Part shown: positions 12,601-22,599 of the stretch, piece by piece
Layout of the letters: each line of letters starts with the position of its first letter
How positions within the stretch are numbered: the first letter of the stretch is position 1
Assembly: GCA_027186245.1 (NCBI GenBank)
Contig: CP114482.1
Location: forward strand, 2,857,001 to 2,921,000
Length of the DNA stretch: 64,000 nt
Direction: 5' to 3'
Source: Coriaria nepalensis
Lineage: Eukaryota > Streptophyta > Magnoliopsida > Cucurbitales > Coriariaceae
The notes under the pieces: model-generated
The model's database searches: none
What the model saw: only the letters and a program-made list of their open reading frames with translations
What the model was told of the DNA's origin: nothing
Translations under genes and position numbers: made by a program

Positions 12601-14300
12601 AAGTAAAATCCAACAATATCTGGACATGTCATCTATGAAAATGAGGAAATATTTGCTTCTATTCAATAAAGCTTCTCTCATAGGTCCACAAACATCAGAG
12701 GGAACTAACTCTGGCTTCTCCACAATTATGTGTGCTTAATTCTTAGGAAATGACTTCCTACTCAGCTTGCCAAGTTAACAGCTCCCACAAACTCCATCTT
12801 GAGGTTGGACTGAGGGCAAGTCATCAACCATTCCATTTTATTTAAGGTTCTGAATGGCCTTGGGATCAAAATTCCTAAATCTCTTGTGTCATGACCAGGA
12901 TTCATTTTCCTTGCATCTGAAGGCTTGATGATCTCATTGCATAAAAAAGCAATTGTGACTAACTTTAACTCTAGCCACTTGCTTTATGTTTGAATCCAAA
13001 ATGGTGCAGTGTTTGTCTTCAAACAACAAGGCATATCTATTTCTCACCAACTAACAAACACTCAGCAGATTCTATTTCAATTGTAAAACTAGAAGAATAT
13101 TGGAAATAAGCTTAGTACATTTCTTTGTCTTAACTAAGACTATGCCTCCCTTCAGCTCTGACTTTCTCCCCATTCCAACTTTAATTCTAGTTGTGAAGCT
13201 TGAATCTAAATTTCTAAACGAGCTCTCAGCATGAGCCATATAGTTGATGCATTAACTATCTATGAGCCACTCTTCTCTAGATTTGCAATAGTCATAGTAG
13301 CTATAAAGAGAGTTTCTTCATTCTGAGTTTCAAAAGCATTTGCTTGTTGAGGTTTTCTTGCCCCTTTCTCTTTGTTCTTCTTAAAGCAATTTTTCTCAAC
13401 ATAGCCAAACATCTTGTAGTAGTAGCACTGAGGTTTGTCCTTCCAATGAAAAAATTTCTCAGAATGGCCTTTCCTCTTGAATATGGAGCATGGATGATAA
13501 CTCTTCTTCTTTTCTGAGCTACAAGAACTAGAAGAGGAACTGACCTGTGACTTCTTCCAGGGCTTGTGCTTGTGCTTACTATGGAAAGCACCTTCAACTT
13601 CTTCATCCTTCTTCTTAGCATACCTAGATTCATTTGCTTCTAAGGAGCCTGTGAGTTCAAACATAGTCTAGGAGCTGAGATCTTTACTTTCCTCTATAAC
13701 GTCAATTTTTTAGTCAAATCTAGACAGTACATTAACCAACATTTGGTCAACCAACATCTTCTTTGTGACATCCTCTCTAAATGTCTTCATCTAGTTTGAA
13801 ACTTTCATCATCATTCCAGTATAATCCTTTATGGATTCTATCTCATTCATTTTTAATCTCTCAAAATCTCTTTTGAGGTTCAAGAACCTGATATTTCTAA
13901 CTCTTTTAGTACCTTGAAACTCATTCTTAAAGACTTCCCAAACATCTTTAGCTATAGATAGGCTAATGATATGAGAGGATAACTTTTCATTAATTCTCTA
14001 TCTTTTATTGCTTAATCTGTTTAAGTATATAGTCCACCTCCTCATATGGTGGCACATAGTCGTCCTCCACTATTTCCCAGAGTCCATGAGCATGGAGATA
14101 AGTAGTCATCTTGACTAACCAAAACTGATCACCACTGAAAACTGGTGGTGAAAATTTATTCACACCTTATTTAGGGCCATGGTGTTTTTTTGGGTTTTTT
14201 TTTTTTTTTGCTTCGGGTTTGGGAACTAATAAGTGAGAGAGGTAAGGCTAGATATAATGATCTTTAACAAAGATGTAATACCATGATGGAAAATGAAAGA
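8709..14300 (-). mobile_element. Decayed Ty1/copia retrotransposon split by a solo LTR
   Basis: On the minus strand the order is gag, integrase, RT, RNase H, which is diagnostic of Ty1/copia. Gag (13260-13664) has two zinc-knuckle-like motifs, CxxxKRKGHSEKFF and CYYYKMFGYVEKNC, in which some ligands are lost. An integrase piece (12541-12723) reads SDVCGPM and FIDDMSRYCW. RT is at 11546-11830 (KARLVMKGFSQ) and 11129-11470 (ALYGLKQAPRAWY and YIDDLL). RNase H continues at 10885-11107 and resumes at 8830-9349 with EVEYVAALHATNQAICL, so the 9350-10884 LTR interrupts one continuous reading. Frames are broken in many places. A primer-site-like TGGTATTACATC lies near 14270-14300. A ~46-bp stretch at 8714-8759 resembles 14780-14826 and may be the 5' edge of each LTR; the left LTR would then be truncated. 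Confidence 0.8.
9350..10884 (+). mobile_element. Solo LTR (copy 1) nested in the copia element
   Basis: Begins TGTCACGCCC and ends GGCTTACA, the TG...CA form of LTR ends. It is about 1535 bp long. It matches the reverse complement of 18469-19976 along its length, with shared landmarks GGGCCCTGAGGAT, AGCGGTCCGCTTATG, GATCCACTTAT and a pyrimidine-rich tract at 10320-10510. No internal gag or pol is attached, so it is a solo LTR left by recombination. On the copia strand the flanks read CACTG and GATTG, a possible but badly diverged 5-bp duplication. The TGTNACG start is typical of gypsy LTRs, which is inference. An (AT)n/(GT)n microsatellite lies at about 9590-9620. Confidence 0.75.
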
Positions 14301-15787
14301 TAAAATTCAGATGTGCTTCCTACTTTCTTAAGAACATAATCGTGATTAATTAAAGAGAGAACAACTCTATTTTTGCTAGAATAACATTCAATCTGATTTT
14401 CATTCCAATTTGCATAGACTAAATACAATAAACAAGAAAGGAAAAGTAAATGAATAGAAAACCACTAAATGGCCACCCTAATGCAAAAAAGAAGGCTTAC
14501 AATCAAAACAAAATTCTACAAAAAACCAGAAAATATAGAATTGTCACCAACTACACTTCCAAAAATCAAAAGAGGTCCAATTCGATTCAATTTCCATCCA
14601 AACTTCACCAAAAGCTTCAACGTTCTTCAAACCAACATATCAAACTTGTTTGAACACAAAACTAGCGGTTGGAACAGTCAAGCTCTATTTTCCTTCCATA
14701 GTAGTAGCTAGAAAAAAAATAGAAGGATATATGAGGTTGTATTTGAGGTTCTACTAATCTGATCGATGTGAAACTTTTTCCCATAAGTTTGAATTGATGT
14801 AGGGAAGTTATTTAATTAAGGGTCAACTGATGCAAAGTACGCTCTCGCCCAGAATATTGGCTTGATAGTAAGAGTTTCCACCAAGCATTATCAGGCACAA
14901 AACTCCCCAACCCGACCTAATGTTTATTATGTAAGTTTTTTTGTTGTGTCATTATGGTTCTACTTCTATTACTCAACAAGAAATGAGTGAATCGATTCGT
15001 TTCTCTTCTCTACTTGGGAAATTGAATCCACAATCATCTTTATTATGTTGTTGAGGCCTCTAACATGTGAGGGCTTTTTCAAAGCAACCGGGTTTTTTGG
15101 ATTTAGGCCCAAAACTTGCTAACATGTGGTTACTTACCTGGTTACCTTATTAAAACTGGTATAACCTCTCTCTCATTCGATGCTCGCGATTGTGATCTTA
15201 GGGTTTCTCTAACGACTCTTGCTCTTTCTTCTAGATTGATCTTTTATCTAATCTTTCTAGGGTTCTATATTTGCATCTAAAGGTTTTGATCTTGCTTGAG
15301 ATTGTCGTGTTTATTTCTCTGTGCTGGATATATCGATTCTATTTCTTGGGTTTGTGCTTGTTGATAGAATCTGGTTTTGAGTTTGATTGAGAGAGGTTAT
15401 AACGCCTTACCTTAGTTCTTGGTATCTATCACAGTGTTATGGTACTCATCAGTCGGAGACTAAATCTAGTTAAACTTAGATTTAGGAATCTGTGAGGTTT
15501 TTGGAGTCCAAATCATTGATTCGATTTCTTAGATGTATATTCTTGATTCTTGAACATATATTGATTAGATCTAATATAAATATTGATATTAAATATTAAT
15601 GCATACTTACAGATAATTTTACATATAATATGCTTCATTTATGTGAGAAATATACACTGTTTAGTAAGTTGAAACCACAAAATTTATCAATTAATATCTT
15701 GATATAGAATGTAGATGATCATAAGAAAGGAAAAACGTGTGACGTCGACAAAAATAGATAGTTCATCACTTGGTTATAATTACATTT
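14301..15787. other. Intergenic, possible LTR pieces
   Basis: The left ~530 bp probably belongs to the right-hand LTR of the copia element. Near 15420 the stretch TTCTTGGTATCTATCAC resembles the initiator-Met tRNA primer site that follows copia LTRs, so about 14840-15415 may be the LTR of another element on the plus strand. This rests on one short motif. No gene is visible. Confidence 0.3.
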
Positions 15788-16264
15788 CTAGAAGTTATTC
15801 TTTGCTTCAAAGTTCTGACCGAAGTTCCAATTCCATGGAGCAACATCATCAAATCACTTCCATTTCCCATCACTTGTGGTCTCTTGGAATGACAACCTTT
15901 ACCCTACCAATTTATTTCCAATAATCAAATTCTGAACCCAATTCCTTGTCATTAATTTGATGCCAACTGGTGTTCGAGCCCTTGATTCGGACACTAGTAA
16001 CCTCACCAACACTGCCAACATCGTACACCAGCACAAGCATCCAATTGGGATTTCCCTTAATCTCGAACCTAACCCCTCCTAATTGCTTGTTGCACGGGAT
16101 CCTGTGGAATTGAACTGGGACGATGCCGGCTTTGTAATATGCAATCTTTGTGAACATAGGCATGGACATGGACAAATCAAAGTGATTTTAATTGTGCCTG
16201 CTCTTGGGATGCGTGCCATTGTGGCCGCAACCCATGAAATCAGATTTTGAGAAGAAGCCATCAT
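15788..16264 (-). pseudogene. Alpha-expansin pseudogene A, internally deleted
   Basis: The 3' part encodes recognisable expansin sequence: MFTKIAYYKAGIVPVQF, FEIKGNPNW and, in another frame, FDDVAPWNWNFGQ before a TAG at 15788. The 5' end (MMASSQNLISWV) matches the signal-peptide start of the intact gene. Between them, the region from the end of the signal peptide to the QWCIPSA motif is missing, and so is the block ending at WCNPPQ. The catalytic-like N-terminal domain is therefore largely gone, and the remainder is frameshifted. It is the most decayed of the three tandem expansin copies, all on the minus strand. Confidence 0.85.
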
Positions 16265-16667
16265 TTTCATATAGCTTACTGAAATAAATAGCTAGAACAA
16301 CATTGTCTGGCTAAAACAAATCTACATAGATTAGGTGTTTATTACAGATTGACAATAGCTTTTAAGATCATTCTATTAATTTAACAACGTTGTAAAATGT
16401 TTTAATACTTATAATATTAGTTATTTTGTTTATTAGAAACATAGTTTTCTTTTTGGTAAGTGAACAATTCTGCATGTTTTGCTGATGGCATGATGTCCAT
16501 CTTATATAAGATACAGTTTCATTATATTTCCATATGAACTTTAGAGACATCAATTAACCTTAAATTTTGTAAAAACAAAATACTGTATATATTTAAATTG
16601 ACCTTAATTAGCCACACAGGCCCCCACATGGATCTGCCCTAGATATCTATATACAAGAAGAAACTTA
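16265..16667. other. Spacer between expansin pseudogene A and the MITE
   Basis: AT-rich spacer with no gene or repeat that I can identify. It probably contains the former promoter of pseudogene A. Confidence 0.4.
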
Positions 16668-16675
16668 CAAACATT

Positions 16676-17052
16676 TAGGGTTGAGCAAAATGAATTTGAC
16701 CAGATCGTTTTCGGTCGGATCGCGGCCGGATTTTCAAAACTAAAAATCGATGCGGTCAAGTTCGGTCCAACTAGATCCGATCTTTTTTTTTTTTTTCCTT
16801 TTCTTTTCAGATTTCAGATTTCAAAAGTCATGCAATTTACAGCAATGAAAAGAAAGTTTATTGCCTAATTGATATACTCATATACTTATGGTAAATTAAT
16901 TTTAATGATTAAAAATACCTAATCAATACTCATCCAAAAGTAATAAAAAATTGACTGGGCCCGGATGATCCAGCCTAACCCTAACACCGAAAGTGCCATG
17001 GTTCAATCTGGTTGGATTGGCTCGGTCTGATCGTGTTTCATGTTCAACCCTA
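16676..17052. mobile_element. hAT-type MITE with perfect 8-bp target duplication
   Basis: The element starts TAGGGTTGAGCA and ends with the inverted TGTTCAACCCTA. The outer 9 bp of the two ends are perfect inverted repeats, and weaker complementarity extends inward. CAAACATT stands directly outside both ends, at 16668-16675 and 17053-17060. An 8-bp duplication and TAGGG-type ends are hallmarks of hAT transposons. At 377 bp and without an open frame it must be non-autonomous. Confidence 0.8.
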
Positions 17053-17644
17053 CAAACATTCATAATGGACTTAAATTCAAGCATTTATTTTGGCAGATTT
17101 TCCAAGAACAATGCATAGAACTCATTTCCACAGAACACAATATCCTCGAGTTATGATAAATACTAAAAACAAATTAGAAAGAACTGGCTTCAATCAATTA
17201 TTACTACATCAAATTTCTAAAAATTACTCTTTGCCTCGAAGCTCTGACCAAAACTCCAGTTCGTAGGTGCAACATCATTAAACTTCCAACATTTTTCCAT
17301 CACTTGTGCTAACTTGGAATGACAAGCTTCGGCCTACCAATTTCGTTCGAATCTGCCAATTTTGGTCCCAATTCCTTGCCATTTGAAGCCAACCAGTGCT
17401 TGAACCCTTAATTTGTACATTAGCAACATCTCCGGCCCCGCCAACATTATACAACAAGACAAGATTCCAATTGGGATTTCCCTTAATCTCGAACTTAGCC
17501 ACACCTTGCTTAGCAGATGAGGTTTTGCGAAAACGAACCGGGATTATCCCAGCTTTGTAATATGCGAGTTTTGTAAACATGGGCATGGACAGGTCAAAGT
17601 GTTTTTGTGGTGGATTGCACCAATTTCCCTTGAGTTTGTAGGAT

Positions 17645-18355
17645 AATATATAGTTAACATTAACTTTAATAATTTGTAAAAAATAAGCAAAAACAGAGTA
17701 CAGAAAATGGAAAAAAAAAGTAGAAATATAATCTATAAAACTAGAAATCAAGAACAGTGTATGTAAATAAAATCAAGAACAGTGTATGTAAATAATTTAC
17801 GTAATAAAACAAATCATAAACTAAGATTAAAATTAGAGAGGTAAAAAATTGAGAATCAAATTGATATATATTATGCAATAATTTTCTTAAAATAGATTTA
17901 TCCTCTCTCATTGGTGTCGAAGGTTCAATAGCGTCTATCTCCACCAATATTATTCCAGTGAACTCAAAATTAATCTGAATCGGGTTATTTTCAGGCCGAC
18001 ATTCGGGAGCCAGATCCAATCCGGATTTGCACACTCCTACAGGAGTGCACAAGAGAAAACATTCTAACTTTTATTTTATTATCTATATACAAATATAGAA
18101 TTATATAAACATTCTCCCACTTGTTTTTCTTTCCAATGTAAGACAAAATTTCTCTTTTTTTTTTATTTCAAACCATTTTAATGGTTGTACTTTGAGATTC
18201 AATTTCTCATTCACCCATTAAGTATTTTGAGTGTACCATATACCGATTCAAAACTCTCACAAAGGAAAACCAAAATCAATTTTGACTTTTCACTTATATG
18301 AAGTGGGTTCCACTCAAAATTGAACATATAAATAACATGTTGAAATGCTAATTGA
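17645..18355. mobile_element. Unidentified insertion in expansin pseudogene B, LTR-like
   Basis: This stretch replaces the expansin segment that should encode the [11 protein letters not shown] region. On the minus strand it contains TTGTCTTACATTGGAAAG followed by AACAAGTGGGAG and a TATATAA-like box, a combination often seen in Ty1/copia LTRs. It has no long open frame of known type, and I found no clear terminal repeats or target duplication. Its identity is uncertain. Confidence 0.35.
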
Positions 18356-18468
18356 TTGAGCCAGCACTTGGGATGCACCATTGTGGGTCATTGACACACA
18401 TGATCTCAAAGCAAGCAACACCATCGTTGAAGAGTGCAACACTTAGGTTGCACTGTTTAGGCCATAGC

Positions 18469-19976
18469 TGTAATCCCCCAATATCTCTAAACTAGGTATA
18501 GTAGTAGAAAAATAAATTTAAAATAGACTTATTAGTAAATTTTAATTCCTACCTATACCTAATTATAACAATAGAAATAATTAAGGACTTTTTATAATTT
18601 TAAAACTTAATGGGGGTTTAAATATAATTAAAATAAATAAATAAATAAATTGCAGCCACGTTTTCTAAAAGATTATTAGTCATCCTTAAAAATGAATTAC
18701 TTAGACATGTAGCCCCACTTGTCACCATTTCAACATAAATAGATGACTAGGCTTTTTACTTTCATGCCTATAAAAGGCTCATCCGTAGCATGTATCAGCA
18801 GCAATAAGCTTTTTACTTTCATGCCTATAAAAGGCTCATCCGGAGCATGTACCAGCAACAAAGGGAAAGAGAGGGAAAGGAAAGAAAAGAAGGAAAGAAA
18901 TAAAGGAAAAGAAAAAGGAGAGAAAGGAAAGAAAGAGAAGGAAAGAGAGAAAGAGGAAAGTCAAGATCTCTGGTCAACGAACTTTTGTAAGTATAGTCTC
19001 ACTGCAACATTAGGATATTGTTTGTTTATTATTATGATTATAATTATATTAATTGAGGATAATATTAATTATTAAATGATGACTTGGTTATATCTGCGGT
19101 AGGATTATAATTATAGCATGCTAAGTAGAAGTGAAATACTATGATTACCATGTTAGAAATAAGGATTATAACTAGAATGAACATAATATAACAGGATGGT
19201 TTGAGGAGAGTACAAACTTTAAACATTAAGTGCATATGTTCATATTTCCAAAAGTTAATGTTATGTTAAAATAAATAAGAAGCATAAGCATACATAATAT
19301 TAAAGTGAGGTGCTGCCGGGTCAAAAAAAATGATCGTTTGTCGATCAGAAAGGACCCTAAATGATATTAAAGAAAATGTCATAAGTGGATCGTTGCAACG
19401 GTCATAAGCGGACCGCTGATTAAATATTAGTTGACATGCCGGTGGTAGTATCCTCAGGGCCCAAGTGTGTAAAATGATAGGATTTATGCATGTTAGATAT
19501 AGGTCATAAAAGTATTAACTCATGATAGTCATAAAAAGAATAGCAATATGACACTATCCTTACTGAGCTTCTAGCTCATAGATGTCTACTCTGTGTTGTA
19601 GGAAATTACAAAGGTAAGGCGGTAAGCTAAGGAACAGGCGAATAGAGGCTATCAGTTCGTGAGATTATACATATGAGACCCGACCTCTGTAAATAATGAG
19701 TTTGAAATTTTGCACTTCTTATGTATATGTACGTATATGTATATTTAAATAAAGAATAAAGTATTTAAAAAGTTTTGGAATTACTTTTCTATGACAAAGA
19801 CTTCCTTAGTATTTTCAAATTATTATGTATATATCTTTCAAACCACTTTTGGAAGTAAAGTTAATTTTAAGGAACAAAATTTTATAAAAACAAAAAAAGT
19901 AATACACCTACTAGCTGTATATGTTTTCTTAAAAAAGTATTTAATAAACTAAACAGCTAGTAAGGCGGACGTTACA
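18469..19976 (-). mobile_element. Solo LTR (copy 2) inserted in expansin pseudogene B
   Basis: On the plus strand it begins TGTAATCCCC and ends GACGTTACA, and is 1508 bp long. It is flanked by a perfect 5-bp target duplication, ATAGC, at 18464-18468 and 19977-19981. Removing it would rejoin the expansin exon at Gly-Tyr-Gly. It is the reverse-oriented relative of 9350-10884 and carries the matching purine-rich tract at 18840-18960. No internal retroelement genes are present. Confidence 0.9.
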
Positions 19977-20610
19977 ATAGCCCTGCGATTTGAGGTCTCC
20001 ATATTCACAAGCTCCCACTGTGAGTATTCAAAGCATATATAAGTATAAGATCTATAGCATGTTAACCAAGTTTGTGTGGGCCAAATTGGACAATAACCCT
20101 AAACCAGTATTCAAAAACATTACGCAAATGCACATCGGAAACAACCCGGAATGTCCTATGAAGTTTAATCTTTTAACAAAATGATCAAATGCTACTTTCT
20201 ACCTCAAGATGATCATCATGACATCCATAGCATACATACAAATATACAAGCATTATATTTTCATGTGTGTAGCTAAAATGTACTCACTCATAGTTTCTCC
20301 ACCGCTCATGTCACAGTAAAACATCGCATGAGCATCATCCCATCCGTCGTCAAAACTATTAGCAGCACGAGAAAGTCTATTGCTCTTAGCCGGAACCAGG
20401 AGAACTGAAATCATCAGTAGCCATGAAACTACGAGGTTTCGAGGACTGGCCATCGATGTAATGATCTACATTGTTGATGAGATTTTCGTGTATACATAGC
20501 CAACTAGGCATTCAAATGGAGTGTACACTTGGGGAAAACAAATCTAGGAAAAATTGAAGAGTAATTAAGGCATAGATTTATACATGGTGATGAATTAATA
20601 AATAGGAAAC

Positions 20611-20727
20611 CCCAAGGGTTGGTCTAATGGTAATAACTCCTAAAAGAATGGGCAAAATCCTGAGTTCAAACCCTAGAGGCCACCTTAGGGCCCTTAACTT
20701 CCCAACAAAAAAATATATATATATATC
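20611..20727 (+). mobile_element. tRNA-derived SINE
   Basis: TTGGTCTAATGGTAA at 20619-20633 resembles a pol III box A. GAGTTCAAACC at 20662-20672 resembles box B, about 43 bp downstream. The unit ends in an A-rich and (AT)n tail at 20705-20727. Flanks do not fold as a tRNA. It lies between pseudogene B and the intact expansin. Confidence 0.6.
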
Positions 20728-20932
20728 ACGTTTGTTAAAATTGATCGTTCATTCTGTAAGGATCTCTAGTGCTTTCTTAAGTCGGATGAACTAAAGGCTT
20801 GAGACTATTTACTAATTAAAAATATAATTCATAATTGCTTTTTAGAAGACATAATTTTAAAAAAAACAAAAACACAATCATCGAACTAAAAGAATACACA
20901 TGACTTAAATCACTACAAGTAACATAGATCTT

Positions 20933-21858
20933 CTAAAAGTTGCTCTTTGCCCCAAAGCTCTGCCCAAAATTCCAATTCCTCGGAGCAACATCATCAAACT
21001 GGAACATCTTTCCATCACTTGTAGTAACTTGAAACGACAGGCTTTGCCCTAAAACGTTCACTCCAGTCTCCCAATTCTGACCCCAATTCCTCGACATTTG
21101 AACCCAACCAGTGTTCGAACCCTTGATCTTCACATCTCTAACATCACCAGCACCTCCTACATTGTACAACAACACAAGTGTCCAATAAGGATTTCCCTTA
21201 ATCTCAAACTGGACCCCACCTCGCCTAATACATGGGACTCTACGATAGAGAACAGGTATCACTCCAGCTCTGTAGTGTGCAAGCTTTGTGAACATGGGCA
21301 TGGACAAATCAAAGTGTCTTTGCGGCGGATTGCACCAAATATCACGGGTTTTGGTATAGTTCGGAGGGCAGAAATTTGTGGCCGTGATTCTTACCGGAGC
21401 CGCATTCGGAATGCACCACTGCTGATCGTTGTTGCATACAATCTCAAAGCAAGCACCACATGTTAGACCATTGTTGAAGAGGGCAGTACTTAAGGCTGCA
21501 GTCTCTAGGCCATACCCTTGTTTCAACAGGTCTCCATATCCACATGCTCCCTCTGTCAAATAAAGCATAAGAAAAATATCAAATGATATTTGTTCAGAAT
21601 TACAAAACTAGTATGATAGTATCTATGTCATATATGACATAGATACATAACATGCATACATGCATGTGTTTACGTACGCATAGTTTCGCCACCATTCATG
21701 TCGCCATAGAACGTTGCACGAGCTTCTTGCCAGCCATGGCTAACTCTCTGACCAGCAGCAGCAGTAGTACTAATTCTACTGCACTTAGCTTGAACTAAAA
21801 GGATTGACATTGCCACTGCCCATGAAAGCAGATTTTGAAACGAAGCTGAAGCCACCAT
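20933..21858 (-). CDS. EXPA: Alpha-expansin, intact member of the tandem array
   Basis: Two exons, 21858-21678 and 21552-20933, encode 266 residues, the normal expansin size. Expansins are secreted and loosen the wall non-enzymatically at cellulose-xyloglucan contacts. A signal peptide ([13 protein letters not shown]) is followed by the family-45-like domain: [39 protein letters not shown] and the conserved HFDL. The C-terminal binding domain has [13 protein letters not shown] and ends SNF. The junction codon CAG restores ETMQGACGYG. The wording [17 protein letters not shown] recalls the AtEXPA22-25 subgroup, from memory of the family. All cysteines and the HFD motif look intact, so this is the only working copy of the three. 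Two decayed relatives lie next to it in the same orientation. Confidence 0.92.
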
Positions 21859-22599
21859 GTCTAACGATTAGCAAAGGTTTTTTTATCCCAAGAAAAAGGT
21901 TTGAGGAATATTAGGCTAATTTATAAAATTGCTGAGGCATCACATGGAATATTCATTAAGCTAATTCAAATCATTCCATCTTTAAAACCAAAAACGTTAC
22001 GCTGAAAAATGGGAGTCAATTAATGGACCGAAGCAAGTTTTGGAAACTGACCAATGTGAATTAAGTAAGTCTTATATGGTAAAGTTATTTCAAGGAAATT
22101 AATAATCTTATAAGAAATACTTGTAAGGAAATTAGGAGGACAGTGTATAGAAGATTGGCGACAGGAGCGCAAAAGAACCCCCATCCCAGGAATCCCAGTT
22201 CCGGACCGGATATTTTTTTGGTTAGATCCTATCTTAATCCCATAAACACTTATGTTCTGCGAGAGCCAATATGTTAGGGGGAAATCGATAGTATGCAGTG
22301 AACAAATTGCAAAACAGAGAAATATGTCTTCACAGTTTTGATAGCAAAGAACAAATAAATGAAAAAGTACTAAGACAACCATTAGCACATGTAGGATCTT
22401 TTAACCCGGGGTATAGTTAATGATTATACAGCAAAAACAGACCGAGCTAGTAAACGAAACTGGTCCTTATTAAACTAAAAATTACAGAGCAACAAATGGC
22501 ATTAGCCGCATTACGACCTGATTTTTAAACTCGTTGAAATTAAAATTCCGAAAAAAGAAGGAAAAAAAAAAAGTTTGAAGGACCTCCGTGTCAAGGAAC
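21859..22599. other. Intergenic between expansin and BCCP
   Basis: Holds the promoter of the expansin gene and the 3' flank of BCCP. An open frame at 22020-22388 (minus) has no family resemblance. I see nothing else. Confidence 0.4.

Larger units (their letters stand above)
17217..20453 (-). pseudogene. Alpha-expansin pseudogene B, broken by a solo LTR and a second insertion
   Basis: Exon 1 (20453-20288) still encodes a signal peptide and DGWDDAHAMFYCDMSGGETM, with a good GTGAGT donor. Exon 2 starts at 20017 with MGACEYGDL, where the family has GACGYG. It runs into the solo LTR at 19976 and resumes at 18468 as YGLNSAT, then suffers a one-base deletion. The usual CG before ACFEI is missing. 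After IPSA, near 18355, coding stops and ~700 bp of foreign sequence follows. Expansin resumes at about 17635 with [17 protein letters not shown] and continues to SNF and TAG at 17217, with a one-base insertion near 17285. The breaks make it non-functional. The intact copy downstream on the plus-strand axis gave the reference frame. Confidence 0.9.

Noticed and set aside
18743..19075. Lys/Glu-rich open frame
   Set aside because: It lies inside solo LTR copy 2 and is only the translation of its purine-rich tract. The matching tract in copy 1 gives an unrelated Phe/Ser-rich frame on the other strand.
20611..20727. A tRNA gene
   Set aside because: Box A and B are present, but acceptor and anticodon arms cannot be paired and an A/AT tail follows, which fits a SINE.
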